From the NCBI RefSeq assembly GCF_900537995.1, contig NZ_LR027880.1, forward strand, positions 4,257,501 to 4,321,500: a DNA stretch of 64,000 bases. Reading direction: 5' to 3'. How positions within the stretch are numbered: position 1 is the stretch's first letter; every line of letters begins with the position of its first letter. A program made the position numbers and the translations under genes. The DNA comes from Roseburia intestinalis L1-82. Its GTDB lineage: Bacteria; Bacillota; Clostridia; Lachnospirales; Lachnospiraceae. This document shows positions 35,358 to 43,769 of this stretch, piece by piece. The notes under the pieces are model-generated. The model was not told the DNA's origin and ran no database searches. It saw only the letters and a list, made by a program, of their open reading frames with translations.

Positions 35358-37703
35358 CTACTTTTCTTTAAATACCATTTGTAAAAAGGCAACCGCACTG
35401 CGCCGCCAGAAATTCCAATCATGCCTTCCCTCTATAAAATATGAGGTCACCGGAACTCCATGCGCATTTACTTCCTCTGTATTTGCAATTGTTTTTTCAT
35501 AAAATGCATCCTGTTTTCCACATGATACAAATAATAATTTCATTTTCTCCCTGAAAACTTCTTCCCGATACAACAGATATCTGTAATCTTCCTCATCATC
35601 TGCGATTACGAATCCACCGCTGAAAATACCGAGCCAGGAAAATAAATCCAGATGATGAAGCGCAATTTTCTGAGATTGCATTCCTCCCATGGAAAGACCG
35701 GCTATTGCCCTATGTTCTTTGTCAGAAATTGTCCTATACCGGGAATCAATATATGGAATGCAATCCTCTACCAGTTCCTCTTCAAACGACCCTACTGCCG
35801 GGTGGCTTGTTCCATCTGATCGAAATGCATAACCTGTATTCATTACGATGATCATCTCCTGCATTTTTCCTTCTGCAATCAACCCATCTGCAATATTTGC
35901 GATTTTTCCCTGATGCAGCCATCCAATTTCATTTTCGCCGCCGCCATGCTGCAGATAAAGCACCGGGTACCTTTTCCCACCGGCCGGATTATAATCTGCC
36001 GGTGTATAGACATAACAGAGTTTTTCTCTTTTCGTCTGGGTGGATTTGTAATAATTCATATGAATCTGCCCATGTGGTACATTCTTTAATTCATGGAAAT
36101 GAAATTCCCGTTCCGGCACTTCCAGATAATTGATCGTCTGAAAGCATCCATAGCCGATGGGAGCCTGCTCATTGATGACCCTTGTTCCATTTACTTCAAA
36201 CGCCACATAATGGAACCCCGGTTCTACCTCTTTCACTTCTCCAACCCAATAGCCTTCCTGCTTTGCATCCTTTTTAAGACTAATTTTTCCACAATCAAAT
36301 ACATCCACTTCCACCGTTTCTGCTCCCGGCGCATACAAAGATATTTCTACACTTTGTTCACCGGTATGTAAAAATCCGGGACGAATATCCACATATCGTC
36401 CAGCCGGTTTTCCATCCTTATCAGTTGCGAAGATCACCTGCTTATATACCGGATCAAAAAACAGTATCTGTTCCTCTAAAGTCTGTTTTAATAGCTGTTC
36501 TTCTCCCACTGGAAGCATTCCACATGAAAGGTTCTCATACTCAGATACAGCATCATCTGTCTTCTCTTCCCATCGAAACAACTCCGGCACAAAATCTGCG
36601 AGGCATTTTTTCCAGACATGCCACTCATGATACCCTTCATAATCTCTGCAGATACAATTAATTCCTATATTCTCGAAACATGTATCATAATACTTCTGTC
36701 CAGTCAGAATTTCTTTTTCTTCACTTCCACATCCTAAGAATGCCAGTTCTGCCTTATATTTTTTTTCATTCAATATCGTATTTAACGGTTCTAAGGAAAC
36801 TCCCGAAAAAACTCCAAATGCCGAAAATAACTGTGGGTGTTTTGCCATAGCAAGGGCCGCCTGCGCTGATCCAAGAGAAAGACCTGCCACTGCCCGGTTG
36901 CTACGCCCTTTTTTTGTAGAAAAATGTGCATCTATATATGGGATTACATCATTTACCAGTTCTCCGTCAAAATCCCCAGGATAAAATACCGGATCTTCTC
37001 CCGGTTTGAATGCATAGCCACAGGTCATTACCACTAACATCTCCCTGCATTTTCCCTCTGCAATCAAATTATCCATAATAAAATTCATCTTGCCCTGCCA
37101 TACCCAGTCTGTTTCATTTTCTCCAACTCCATGAAACAGATATAATACCGGATATTTCACACCTGATTTTACTTTTTCTTCATAACCAGCCGGTGTATAC
37201 ACATAACACTCCTTCAAATGCCTGTTGATACTGGACGTATACTTGCATATGCTGACTGTTCCATGCAAAACATCTTTTAGATAATAGAAATCCACCCCCT
37301 TTTCTGCTACCTCAAATGTATTCATTGCAGAAAAGCAGCCATAAGAAACACCTGCTTTGGGATTCCAAATCCTCACTCCATCTACATACCAGTGATAATC
37401 ATGAAATCCAAAGTGAAACTTCTTCTTTCCGACAAAACCTCCCTGCCCATCTGGCTCTAATTCATAACGGCCGGTTCCGGCAAATCCGCCAAGACATCCA
37501 ATTTCAACTTTTTTTGCATTTGGAGCATACAGATAAAATTCTACTTCCCCATCTTTTCCTACTGTAACACTCTGCCTCTCATCCCGATATACAACTCTTG
37601 CATAGTTTTCATCTCCTGCTATCATAACAACTTCTGCTGATTTATGAATCGGATCAAAAAAATCCGGATGAGTGCTGAGTGCCTGATTTTCTGACTCATA
37701 CAT
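35358..37703 (-). CDS. Tandem CE1-type esterase (two esterase domains), likely feruloyl/acetyl-xylan esterase
   Basis: 781 aa built of two homologous halves. Each has an N-terminal beta-sandwich (CBM48/E-set-like; about 45-135 and 430-530) and an alpha/beta-hydrolase esterase (about 150-390 and 545-781). Half 1 has the nucleophile in GLSLG (Ser276) and a His in EGYHEW (His359). Half 2 has GLSMG (Ser671) and EGRHDW (His761). Both halves keep the oxyanion-loop pattern YPVLYLFHGVGENE / YPVLYLQHGGGENE, so both may be active. There is no signal peptide; it would act on imported feruloylated or acetylated oligosaccharides. AGGGGG precedes the ATG. The duplication within one gene is the notable feature. 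Confidence 0.87.
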   Translation of the reverse strand: MYESENQALSTHPDFFDPIHKSAEVVMIAGDENYARVVYRDERQSVTVGKDGEVEFYLYAPNAKKVEIGCLGGFAGTGRYELEPDGQGGFVGKKKFHFGFHDYHWYVDGVRIWNPKAGVSYGCFSAMNTFEVAEKGVDFYYLKDVLHGTVSICKYTSSINRHLKECYVYTPAGYEEKVKSGVKYPVLYLFHGVGENETDWVWQGKMNFIMDNLIAEGKCREMLVVMTCGYAFKPGEDPVFYPGDFDGELVNDVIPYIDAHFSTKKGRSNRAVAGLSLGSAQAALAMAKHPQLFSAFGVFSGVSLEPLNTILNEKKYKAELAFLGCGSEEKEILTGQKYYDTCFENIGINCICRDYEGYHEWHVWKKCLADFVPELFRWEEKTDDAVSEYENLSCGMLPVGEEQLLKQTLEEQILFFDPVYKQVIFATDKDGKPAGRYVDIRPGFLHTGEQSVEISLYAPGAETVEVDVFDCGKISLKKDAKQEGYWVGEVKEVEPGFHYVAFEVNGTRVINEQAPIGYGCFQTINYLEVPEREFHFHELKNVPHGQIHMNYYKSTQTKREKLCYVYTPADYNPAGGKRYPVLYLQHGGGENEIGWLHQGKIANIADGLIAEGKMQEMIIVMNTGYAFRSDGTSHPAVGSFEEELVEDCIPYIDSRYRTISDKEHRAIAGLSMGGMQSQKIALHHLDLFSWLGIFSGGFVIADDEEDYRYLLYREEVFREKMKLLFVSCGKQDAFYEKTIANTEEVNAHGVPVTSYFIEGRHDWNFWRRSAVAFLQMVFKEK

Positions 37704-37750
37704 ACAGTTTTCCCCCTTACCCTTTCTCTGTTTTTTTTATCTCCTGTTTT

Positions 37751-39400
37751 TTAATTAAAATACCATGACTCCAATTCAAATCCTTTTCCACTGAAAATAA
37801 AATAAATATCATGCTTTCCTGCAATTTTTCTATCAATCTGTGTTGTGATTTCTGTGAATTCCATCGCATCATCCGGATCAATCTCTGCATATCCCAATAC
37901 CTCTCCATCCAGTGAATCCATACAGATTTTTATGTATCCTGTTCCCTTGCCTCTTGCAGCAACACTAAATTCTTCCACATGTCTTGTTCCGAAATCTACT
38001 CCATAAACACCAATCCAGCTTCCGGTATGAATTCCAGTAACTATCATATCTCCAGAACCGCATTCTATGCTTTTCTCACCATATTGTGTTGTTTCAATTC
38101 CACCCATAACTCCCATGGTCACAGCCTCTACTTTCTGATATGGATTTAATGCTCCAAACTGTTCTACCCCTGTTAATGTTCCCTGTATCATTTCAATATT
38201 TCCTTCCTCATCAAATGTTACTTTATCAATATTGGTACTGCGATAGCCTTTGTTTATTCCCATCGCTTCTTCTAAAATTCTTGTATGGTATGCCATATAC
38301 CACTGTCCTTCAAACTCAAACATACAGTGGTGATTATTTCCGCCTCTTCCAAAATAGTACTGTGGGTTCTTTAAAATCGGTCCGCATAACGTAAATGGTC
38401 CCATTGGATTATCACTGGACATCGTAATGATTTCTCCACTGCTGAATCCAATCTCATCTTCCTTCTCATTCGGCACATTAAAGTTTGAACAATAAGAATA
38501 GTAATAAATGCCATTGATCTTATTAATACCGGAATCTTCAAACAAATAAGAAACATTTTCGATTATAACCGGATCTCCGTCGAGACTTATCATATTATCA
38601 GAAAGCTTTGCGACACGCGCCGTTCCCGGATTAGCAGCTTTATCTTCACTTGGAATTCCTCCGCCAAAATAGATATAAGCAGATCCATCATCATCCATTA
38701 ATACCGCAGGATCGAACAACCATGTGACCTCAGCACAGGTCGGCGTTGCCCGTGAAATCAGCGCCTCTCCTAATGGATCCGTAAATGGACCTGTCGGACT
38801 GTCACTTGTTAATACTGCAATTCCATTTCCACTGTTTGCAAAATACAGGAAAAATCTCATTTTTCCATCAATTTCTTTACAGGCTGCTGCCGGTGCCCAG
38901 GAATTATTTCCCCAAGTTGCTGCCCCATTTTTCGAAGCTGCATAAACACTTCCATGATCTGTCCAATTTACCAGATCTGCAGATGAGATCACATTAATCT
39001 TATATATATTGGAATAGTCATTTTCCAATATTTCTCCATTTTCATCCAGCATTGGTTCATCACATGTCATATAAAGATACACTCGCCCATCATAAACCAT
39101 TGCATATGGATCTGCGCCAAAACGCTGTGTCATAACAGGATTATGATTCCCGATTTCCTTATAAGCCTTTTCCGGAAGTACGCTCTCAAATATTTTTTCC
39201 ATCTCTGTTGTTGTCATTCTCATTTTCTCTCCTTCTGATTCTTGTTGAATTTCTGTAGACTCGTTTTCCACCTTTTGTTTTTTTTCCACTGTCATTTTTT
39301 CACTATCACAGCCATATATGCCAAATGCCAAGCTGATTGACAATTGTGCAAGTATAATTTTTTTCCACAAACTCCGGCTTAACCCCATTTGCTTTTTCAT
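37751..39400 (-). CDS. Surface lipoprotein GH43 (arabinoxylan arabinofuranohydrolase-like) with CBM6-like domain
   Basis: 549 aa. Lipoprotein signal with lipobox IYGC (Cys30), then a charged linker (about 31-75), a GH43 propeller (about 75-410) and a CBM6-like C-terminal domain (about 420-549). Catalytic positions: base Asp in QRFGADPYAMVYDG, pKa-modulating Asp in WLFDPAVLMDDDG and acid Glu in YLFEDSGINKINGIYYYSY. The pattern is that of XynD-type arabinoxylan arabinofuranohydrolases, which strip arabinose from xylan. It is the only clearly surface-anchored hydrolase here. The GGAGG site of its ATG lies inside the last codons of the ATPase-AbrB gene, directly tying it to the ABC exporter. Confidence 0.9.
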   Translation of the reverse strand: MKKQMGLSRSLWKKIILAQLSISLAFGIYGCDSEKMTVEKKQKVENESTEIQQESEGEKMRMTTTEMEKIFESVLPEKAYKEIGNHNPVMTQRFGADPYAMVYDGRVYLYMTCDEPMLDENGEILENDYSNIYKINVISSADLVNWTDHGSVYAASKNGAATWGNNSWAPAAACKEIDGKMRFFLYFANSGNGIAVLTSDSPTGPFTDPLGEALISRATPTCAEVTWLFDPAVLMDDDGSAYIYFGGGIPSEDKAANPGTARVAKLSDNMISLDGDPVIIENVSYLFEDSGINKINGIYYYSYCSNFNVPNEKEDEIGFSSGEIITMSSDNPMGPFTLCGPILKNPQYYFGRGGNNHHCMFEFEGQWYMAYHTRILEEAMGINKGYRSTNIDKVTFDEEGNIEMIQGTLTGVEQFGALNPYQKVEAVTMGVMGGIETTQYGEKSIECGSGDMIVTGIHTGSWIGVYGVDFGTRHVEEFSVAARGKGTGYIKICMDSLDGEVLGYAEIDPDDAMEFTEITTQIDRKIAGKHDIYFIFSGKGFELESWYFN

Positions 39401-39403
39401 ATT

Positions 39404-40291
39404 TTATATTTCCTCCGGTGCACCAATGATGACTTTATCATCCTGGTATTCCAGTTTTACCTTATTATCCCTAAGATTCATCTTATCGAGAATTTCTCTG
39501 GGAATCTGAACACGTCCCGCTTTATCTATGATGACATACTCCTCCTGAGTATCCTCGTTTCTCCAATCTACGGTAATTTCCTTTAACCGGTCCGCATATT
39601 TTTCCTTCAGAATTCTCTCACTGCTTATCTTTCCATCCCGGATTGCTACTACCCTTTTTACTTTTTTTGATAATGCCACATCATGTGTAACAATCAAAAT
39701 AGTCTGTCCGGCTTTGTTTAATTCTGTAAAAATATCAAAAATCACATCTGCCGTTCTTGTATCGACGCTTCCGGTGGGTTCATCTGCCAGTAAAAGTCCG
39801 GGGGAATTCGCCAATGCAATTGCAATTGCAACCCTTTGCTGCTCTCCTCCCGACATGGTGCTCATTTTACTGTTCTTTTTTGTTTCCATTCCAACACGTT
39901 CCAACAATTCCAGTGCCTTCTCTTTTTTCTTTCTTTTATCCGACAAATGCATCGGAAGCATAACATTTTCCAGTGCCGACAGGTAGGGTAGAAGATTTCG
40001 TCCATTATTCTGCCAGACGAATCCAACTGTATCCCTTTTATACTCCACCAGTTCCTTTTCACTCATTTTAAAAAGGTTTTTCCCACATACAGTAAGGCTT
40101 CCCGCACTTGGTCTGTCCAGACCACCAATCATATTCAAAAACGTAGACTTTCCGCTCCCACTATTTCCAATCAATGCGGTCAGTTCTCCCGCTTCCACTG
40201 TAAGATCCAATCCCTGGAGGGCAAGCACTTCCGTCTGCTTTGTCTTGTAAATTTTTACCAGCCCGTCTGCTTGTATCATTGCTTCTGACAT
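39404..40291 (-). CDS. ABC exporter ATPase fused to a C-terminal AbrB/MazE-like domain
   Basis: 295 aa. The LolD/MacB-type ATPase domain (about 1-230) has Walker A GNSGSGKST, signature MSGGEQQRVAIA, Walker B LLLADEP and the H-loop VTHD. Residues about 250-293 form a swapped-hairpin AbrB/SpoVT-like domain (IIDKAGRVQIPREILDKMNL), normally a DNA-binding fold of transition-state and antitoxin regulators. No such domain is present in the neighbouring ATPase. The start has GGAGAACAG upstream and overlaps the first ATPase gene by 16 nt. Whether the AbrB-like part binds DNA or only dimerises is unknown. Confidence 0.85.
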   Translation of the reverse strand: MSEAMIQADGLVKIYKTKQTEVLALQGLDLTVEAGELTALIGNSGSGKSTFLNMIGGLDRPSAGSLTVCGKNLFKMSEKELVEYKRDTVGFVWQNNGRNLLPYLSALENVMLPMHLSDKRKKKEKALELLERVGMETKKNSKMSTMSGGEQQRVAIAIALANSPGLLLADEPTGSVDTRTADVIFDIFTELNKAGQTILIVTHDVALSKKVKRVVAIRDGKISSERILKEKYADRLKEITVDWRNEDTQEEYVIIDKAGRVQIPREILDKMNLRDNKVKLEYQDDKVIIGAPEEI

Positions 40292-40956
40292 ATCTGTTCT
40301 CCATTCTGAAGTTCGATTAACATATCACCTGCATCCATGAGACCTGTATCATGGGTTGTCATCAAAATTGTCACCCGTTCCTTCTTCGTAATCTCCTGAA
40401 ACATCTGCACAATCTCTGCTGCCATTACACTGTCTAATTCAGCAGTAGGTTCATCTGCAAAAAGAATTCTTGGATGATGCGCGATGGCTCTTGCGATTGC
40501 TACTCTCTGCTGTTCCCCACCAGACATTTCAGCCGGCATATGCCTCATTCTGCCTGCCAATCCTACACGTCTCAAGCACTCTTCCACCCGTTCTTTCCGA
40601 TTCTCGCTGATTCCTGCCATGCGAAGAGAAAATTCCACATTTTCAAATGCATTCATGGTAGGAATCAGCGATACTGCCTGAAAAACGAAGCCAAACATAT
40701 TTCTTCTCATGTTTTCCCTGTCCGTTTCGGACATTTCCGTAATATCATTTCCGGCAATTCTTACTTTTCCGGAAGTAGGATAATCCAATGCACCTATAAT
40801 ATTCATCAAGGTAGTTTTTCCGGAACCGGATCGTCCCTTTAATATAGCAAACGCTCCTTCCGGAATAGAAACATTAATATCCTTCAATGCACAAAACTCC
40901 CCGCTACTCACTGCAAAAACCCGGTTTACATGTTCAGTTTCAATTATCCTTTCCAT
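40276..40956 (-). CDS. ABC exporter ATPase, LolD/MacB type
   Basis: 226 aa. Walker A GRSGSGKTT, Q-loop region FGFVFQAVSLIPTM, signature MSGGEQQRVAIARA, Walker B ILFADEP and H-loop TTHD are all intact. The ATG at 40956 shares one nucleotide with the FtsX stop codon (TAATG), so its translation is coupled to the permease; the longer frame upstream lies inside the permease gene. It likely pairs with the AbrB-fused ATPase as a heterodimer, because the single permease carries two FtsX halves. Confidence 0.9.
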   Translation of the reverse strand: MERIIETEHVNRVFAVSSGEFCALKDINVSIPEGAFAILKGRSGSGKTTLMNIIGALDYPTSGKVRIAGNDITEMSETDRENMRRNMFGFVFQAVSLIPTMNAFENVEFSLRMAGISENRKERVEECLRRVGLAGRMRHMPAEMSGGEQQRVAIARAIAHHPRILFADEPTAELDSVMAAEIVQMFQEITKKERVTILMTTHDTGLMDAGDMLIELQNGEQICQKQ

Positions 40957-43769
40957 TATTCCTCTCCTAATTTCAGTGCCTTTGCAATATTCATTTTTAA
41001 TACCAGAATTGTAAGTACACCTAAGCATATAATCATTACCGTTGCTGTCACTCCATATAGCTGTGCCAGATCACCTGAATTCGTCACCATTTTTACCGGA
41101 AGCACTTGATCTGCTCCCGCATAGGCAGCCTGAAATATGGACGTAAACATTACAGATGCAATTTTTCCGATTCCAAACCCGGCAAATACGGAAACTGCTC
41201 CCGAAAAAATCTGCTCAACAATCAGCATATGGAAAATTTCTTCTTTATGCATTCCACATGCTCTCAGTATGCCGAACATCAACTCCCTCGATCGAATCGA
41301 CATAATCCAGTAAATAAGATATCCTGCTGCACACAATATCATTGTTACAATAAAACTCATGGTAAGTACTCCGTTCGTTCCCTGTAAAAGTGGATCGATA
41401 GATACATTGGCAAGATCTCTGTCCCTATCCGTATATGATTTTACGGACACCTCATTTTCTTCCATCCACTGATAAAAGAAATCTGTGCTTTCTCCCTCTT
41501 TCACTGTAATCCATACCTGGTATGGTGTTACTCCGAAATACTGCCGCAAAGCAGCGTAATCGGCTACTATCAGGTAATTATCTTTTTCCCTTAGCTCCCC
41601 TGCTTCATTCAATTCGATTGTCTTTGTCTGAAAACCCGGCCAGTACGAAACAAAGCCTACAATTTTCCCCTTGGCTTCCTTTTCGTCACCATTTTTAAAG
41701 TACAGTGTATCTCCCTCTTTCATTCCAAGCTCTGTCCGAAAACTATCCGATACCAAAATTCCTTCCGGTTCAACTGCAAGTTTATTTAAAAGCTGGTGAT
41801 ATGGCTCTGCCAGCAGTGTATCCGAGAGCTCTGTATTTTCTCCGAACTCTTTTGTATGAATTCCCATTAATGCTATACTCTGCCAGATGTTATCTTCTGT
41901 TTTTACAAAAGCCTTTTCATCATATATAACTTTCGTATAAGACTCTGCTTCTGTCATAGACGCATATCTTCCGTAGTCCGGCTCATAATACTGAAGCTCT
42001 GTCTGTTCCCCCGTCACAGATGCAAAAGATGCATTTGTATCCCAGACCTCTTCCAACACTAAATCTGCACCATCCAGATAATTCCGGTTCTCTCTTGCAT
42101 TCTGTGAAATGGTACGTGCGACTGTTGCATGAAACATCCCCATTGACAAAGTCAATATCAGAAACAACATAATAAACTGCTGCTTTCTTCCATTCTTCAT
42201 GATTTCCATAAAAGAAACATAACTGGCAGGTTTCCACCTTTTCTTCCCAATCATAAAAATTCCCTTTACCAGTAGCGGTACTATACGAAGTACAAAGAGC
42301 CCTGCTCCAAGAATAAACAATGAAGAGCTGATATATAACAGCGGGTCCAATGGTTCTCCCCTTAAAACACGTTCGGTAAGTTCTGCCGTATGATTTTTAT
42401 AGTTATAATATCCATAAAAAGAAATTGCCAGAAAAATGAGATCCAGAAAACATGTTTCCCACCAGGATTGCTTCTTGATTGCTCTTTGCTGTTTTAGATT
42501 TACAATCGTCACTCTGCTATGTTTCACTGCAGGGATAGTAATAATCAAAATACAAGTTACAAAAGAAACCAGTGCATAAAACCATACCTCAGCATTGTAA
42601 TGTATTTCCAGTTTTCTTGACGCTTTGAATCGAAGGAAGTCATCGGCCGCCCCAAGCATCTGACAGAATGCCCTGCCAAGTGGCAGTCCAAATAAACAGC
42701 CTGCCCCTGTAAGTGCAATGCTTTGGTACAGGTACAGGCGCATAATCTGACCACCAGAGGCGCCACGACTTTTTAATACAGAAATCTCATTTCGTTCCAT
42801 TTCGTACATTTGTCCTGAAATCATAAGTAAAAAGGCTCCAAGAAGAACCAGCACAGGTATCTGTAAAATGAACAATGTTGCACTGATTCTTTTTTGCTTT
42901 GCCTGAAAAGTTTCAAGAATAGATAAATACGCCGGCTCCTTCATAGTGCCTCGAAACGCACTCTCATCAAGCAGATATTTTGTTTCTTTTACCAAATGCT
43001 CTACTTCGGAGGCATCTATCTGGGTATAGTCGAATAAGGAATAATAACTACAGGTAATCGTATATCCGGAAGCATTCTCACCGGTAAAGTATTCCCGGAA
43101 CAGTTCTTCTTTCATAAGACATTCATTTCCCATGTTCTCCGGTGAAACTTGCCAATACGGATCATTACTATCCATCTCCTTATATACTCCTGCAATTTTC
43201 AGCCTTATCACCTTACCCTCTGGATCTCGTAATGATTGATATTCAATTGTCTCTCCTACCAGAAGATTCAGATTCACCATAGCCGCCTCACTGATCAAAA
43301 CTTCTATGTCTCCATCTTCTGTGAGACCACTTTCTGAATACATTGTTCCAGCTATAATTTCTGCATGCTCTTCTAATCCAGATAAACAACCAAGTCTTAT
43401 TTCCAGCTTCGATACATCATCCCGATTCATCAGCGAATCGGCATCGGCACTTGCCAGACTATAATAGCGGATAGATTCTTTTTCCTTTACACCAAGTTCT
43501 TCAAAAATTCCTGCTGTAAATTCTTCCATCTTAGAAATTGATTTTCCGCCATTGTCCTTCTTTGAAATGATCACCATACAATTTTTTCCTGGCCATTCCC
43601 CATTTTCAGAAAAAAAAGCATTAAACTCATCCTGAAGCATTCGATTATATGCCGCGCTTCGGTACATCGGAAAACTGACTGCGGTTGCGACCAGAAGTGT
43701 AATTCCAACCAGCAGACTAAATGCCATCCATTTCTTATGCCATAATTTTTGCAGCATTACTCCAAACAT
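40956..43769 (-). CDS. FtsX/MacB-type ABC exporter permease
   Basis: 937 aa with a signal-anchor-like TM1 (about 15-37), a large extracytoplasmic domain (about 40-310), TM clusters about 315-435 and 490-570, a second extracytoplasmic domain (about 575-800) and the last three TM helices (about 815-930). That is the two-FtsX-domain layout of YtrF/MacB-like permeases involved in export, lipoprotein handling or mechanotransmission rather than import. The ATG at 43769 has AGAGGGA upstream and overlaps the adaptor gene by 13 nt. Its cargo is unknown. Confidence 0.87.
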   Translation of the reverse strand: MFGVMLQKLWHKKWMAFSLLVGITLLVATAVSFPMYRSAAYNRMLQDEFNAFFSENGEWPGKNCMVIISKKDNGGKSISKMEEFTAGIFEELGVKEKESIRYYSLASADADSLMNRDDVSKLEIRLGCLSGLEEHAEIIAGTMYSESGLTEDGDIEVLISEAAMVNLNLLVGETIEYQSLRDPEGKVIRLKIAGVYKEMDSNDPYWQVSPENMGNECLMKEELFREYFTGENASGYTITCSYYSLFDYTQIDASEVEHLVKETKYLLDESAFRGTMKEPAYLSILETFQAKQKRISATLFILQIPVLVLLGAFLLMISGQMYEMERNEISVLKSRGASGGQIMRLYLYQSIALTGAGCLFGLPLGRAFCQMLGAADDFLRFKASRKLEIHYNAEVWFYALVSFVTCILIITIPAVKHSRVTIVNLKQQRAIKKQSWWETCFLDLIFLAISFYGYYNYKNHTAELTERVLRGEPLDPLLYISSSLFILGAGLFVLRIVPLLVKGIFMIGKKRWKPASYVSFMEIMKNGRKQQFIMLFLILTLSMGMFHATVARTISQNARENRNYLDGADLVLEEVWDTNASFASVTGEQTELQYYEPDYGRYASMTEAESYTKVIYDEKAFVKTEDNIWQSIALMGIHTKEFGENTELSDTLLAEPYHQLLNKLAVEPEGILVSDSFRTELGMKEGDTLYFKNGDEKEAKGKIVGFVSYWPGFQTKTIELNEAGELREKDNYLIVADYAALRQYFGVTPYQVWITVKEGESTDFFYQWMEENEVSVKSYTDRDRDLANVSIDPLLQGTNGVLTMSFIVTMILCAAGYLIYWIMSIRSRELMFGILRACGMHKEEIFHMLIVEQIFSGAVSVFAGFGIGKIASVMFTSIFQAAYAGADQVLPVKMVTNSGDLAQLYGVTATVMIICLGVLTILVLKMNIAKALKLGEE

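Noticed and set aside
20690..37703. Whether the multiple GH43 genes could be recent tandem duplicates from one event
   Set aside because: Only the pair at 20,690 and 30,304 share clear architecture and long matching stretches; the others differ in motifs and accessory domains.
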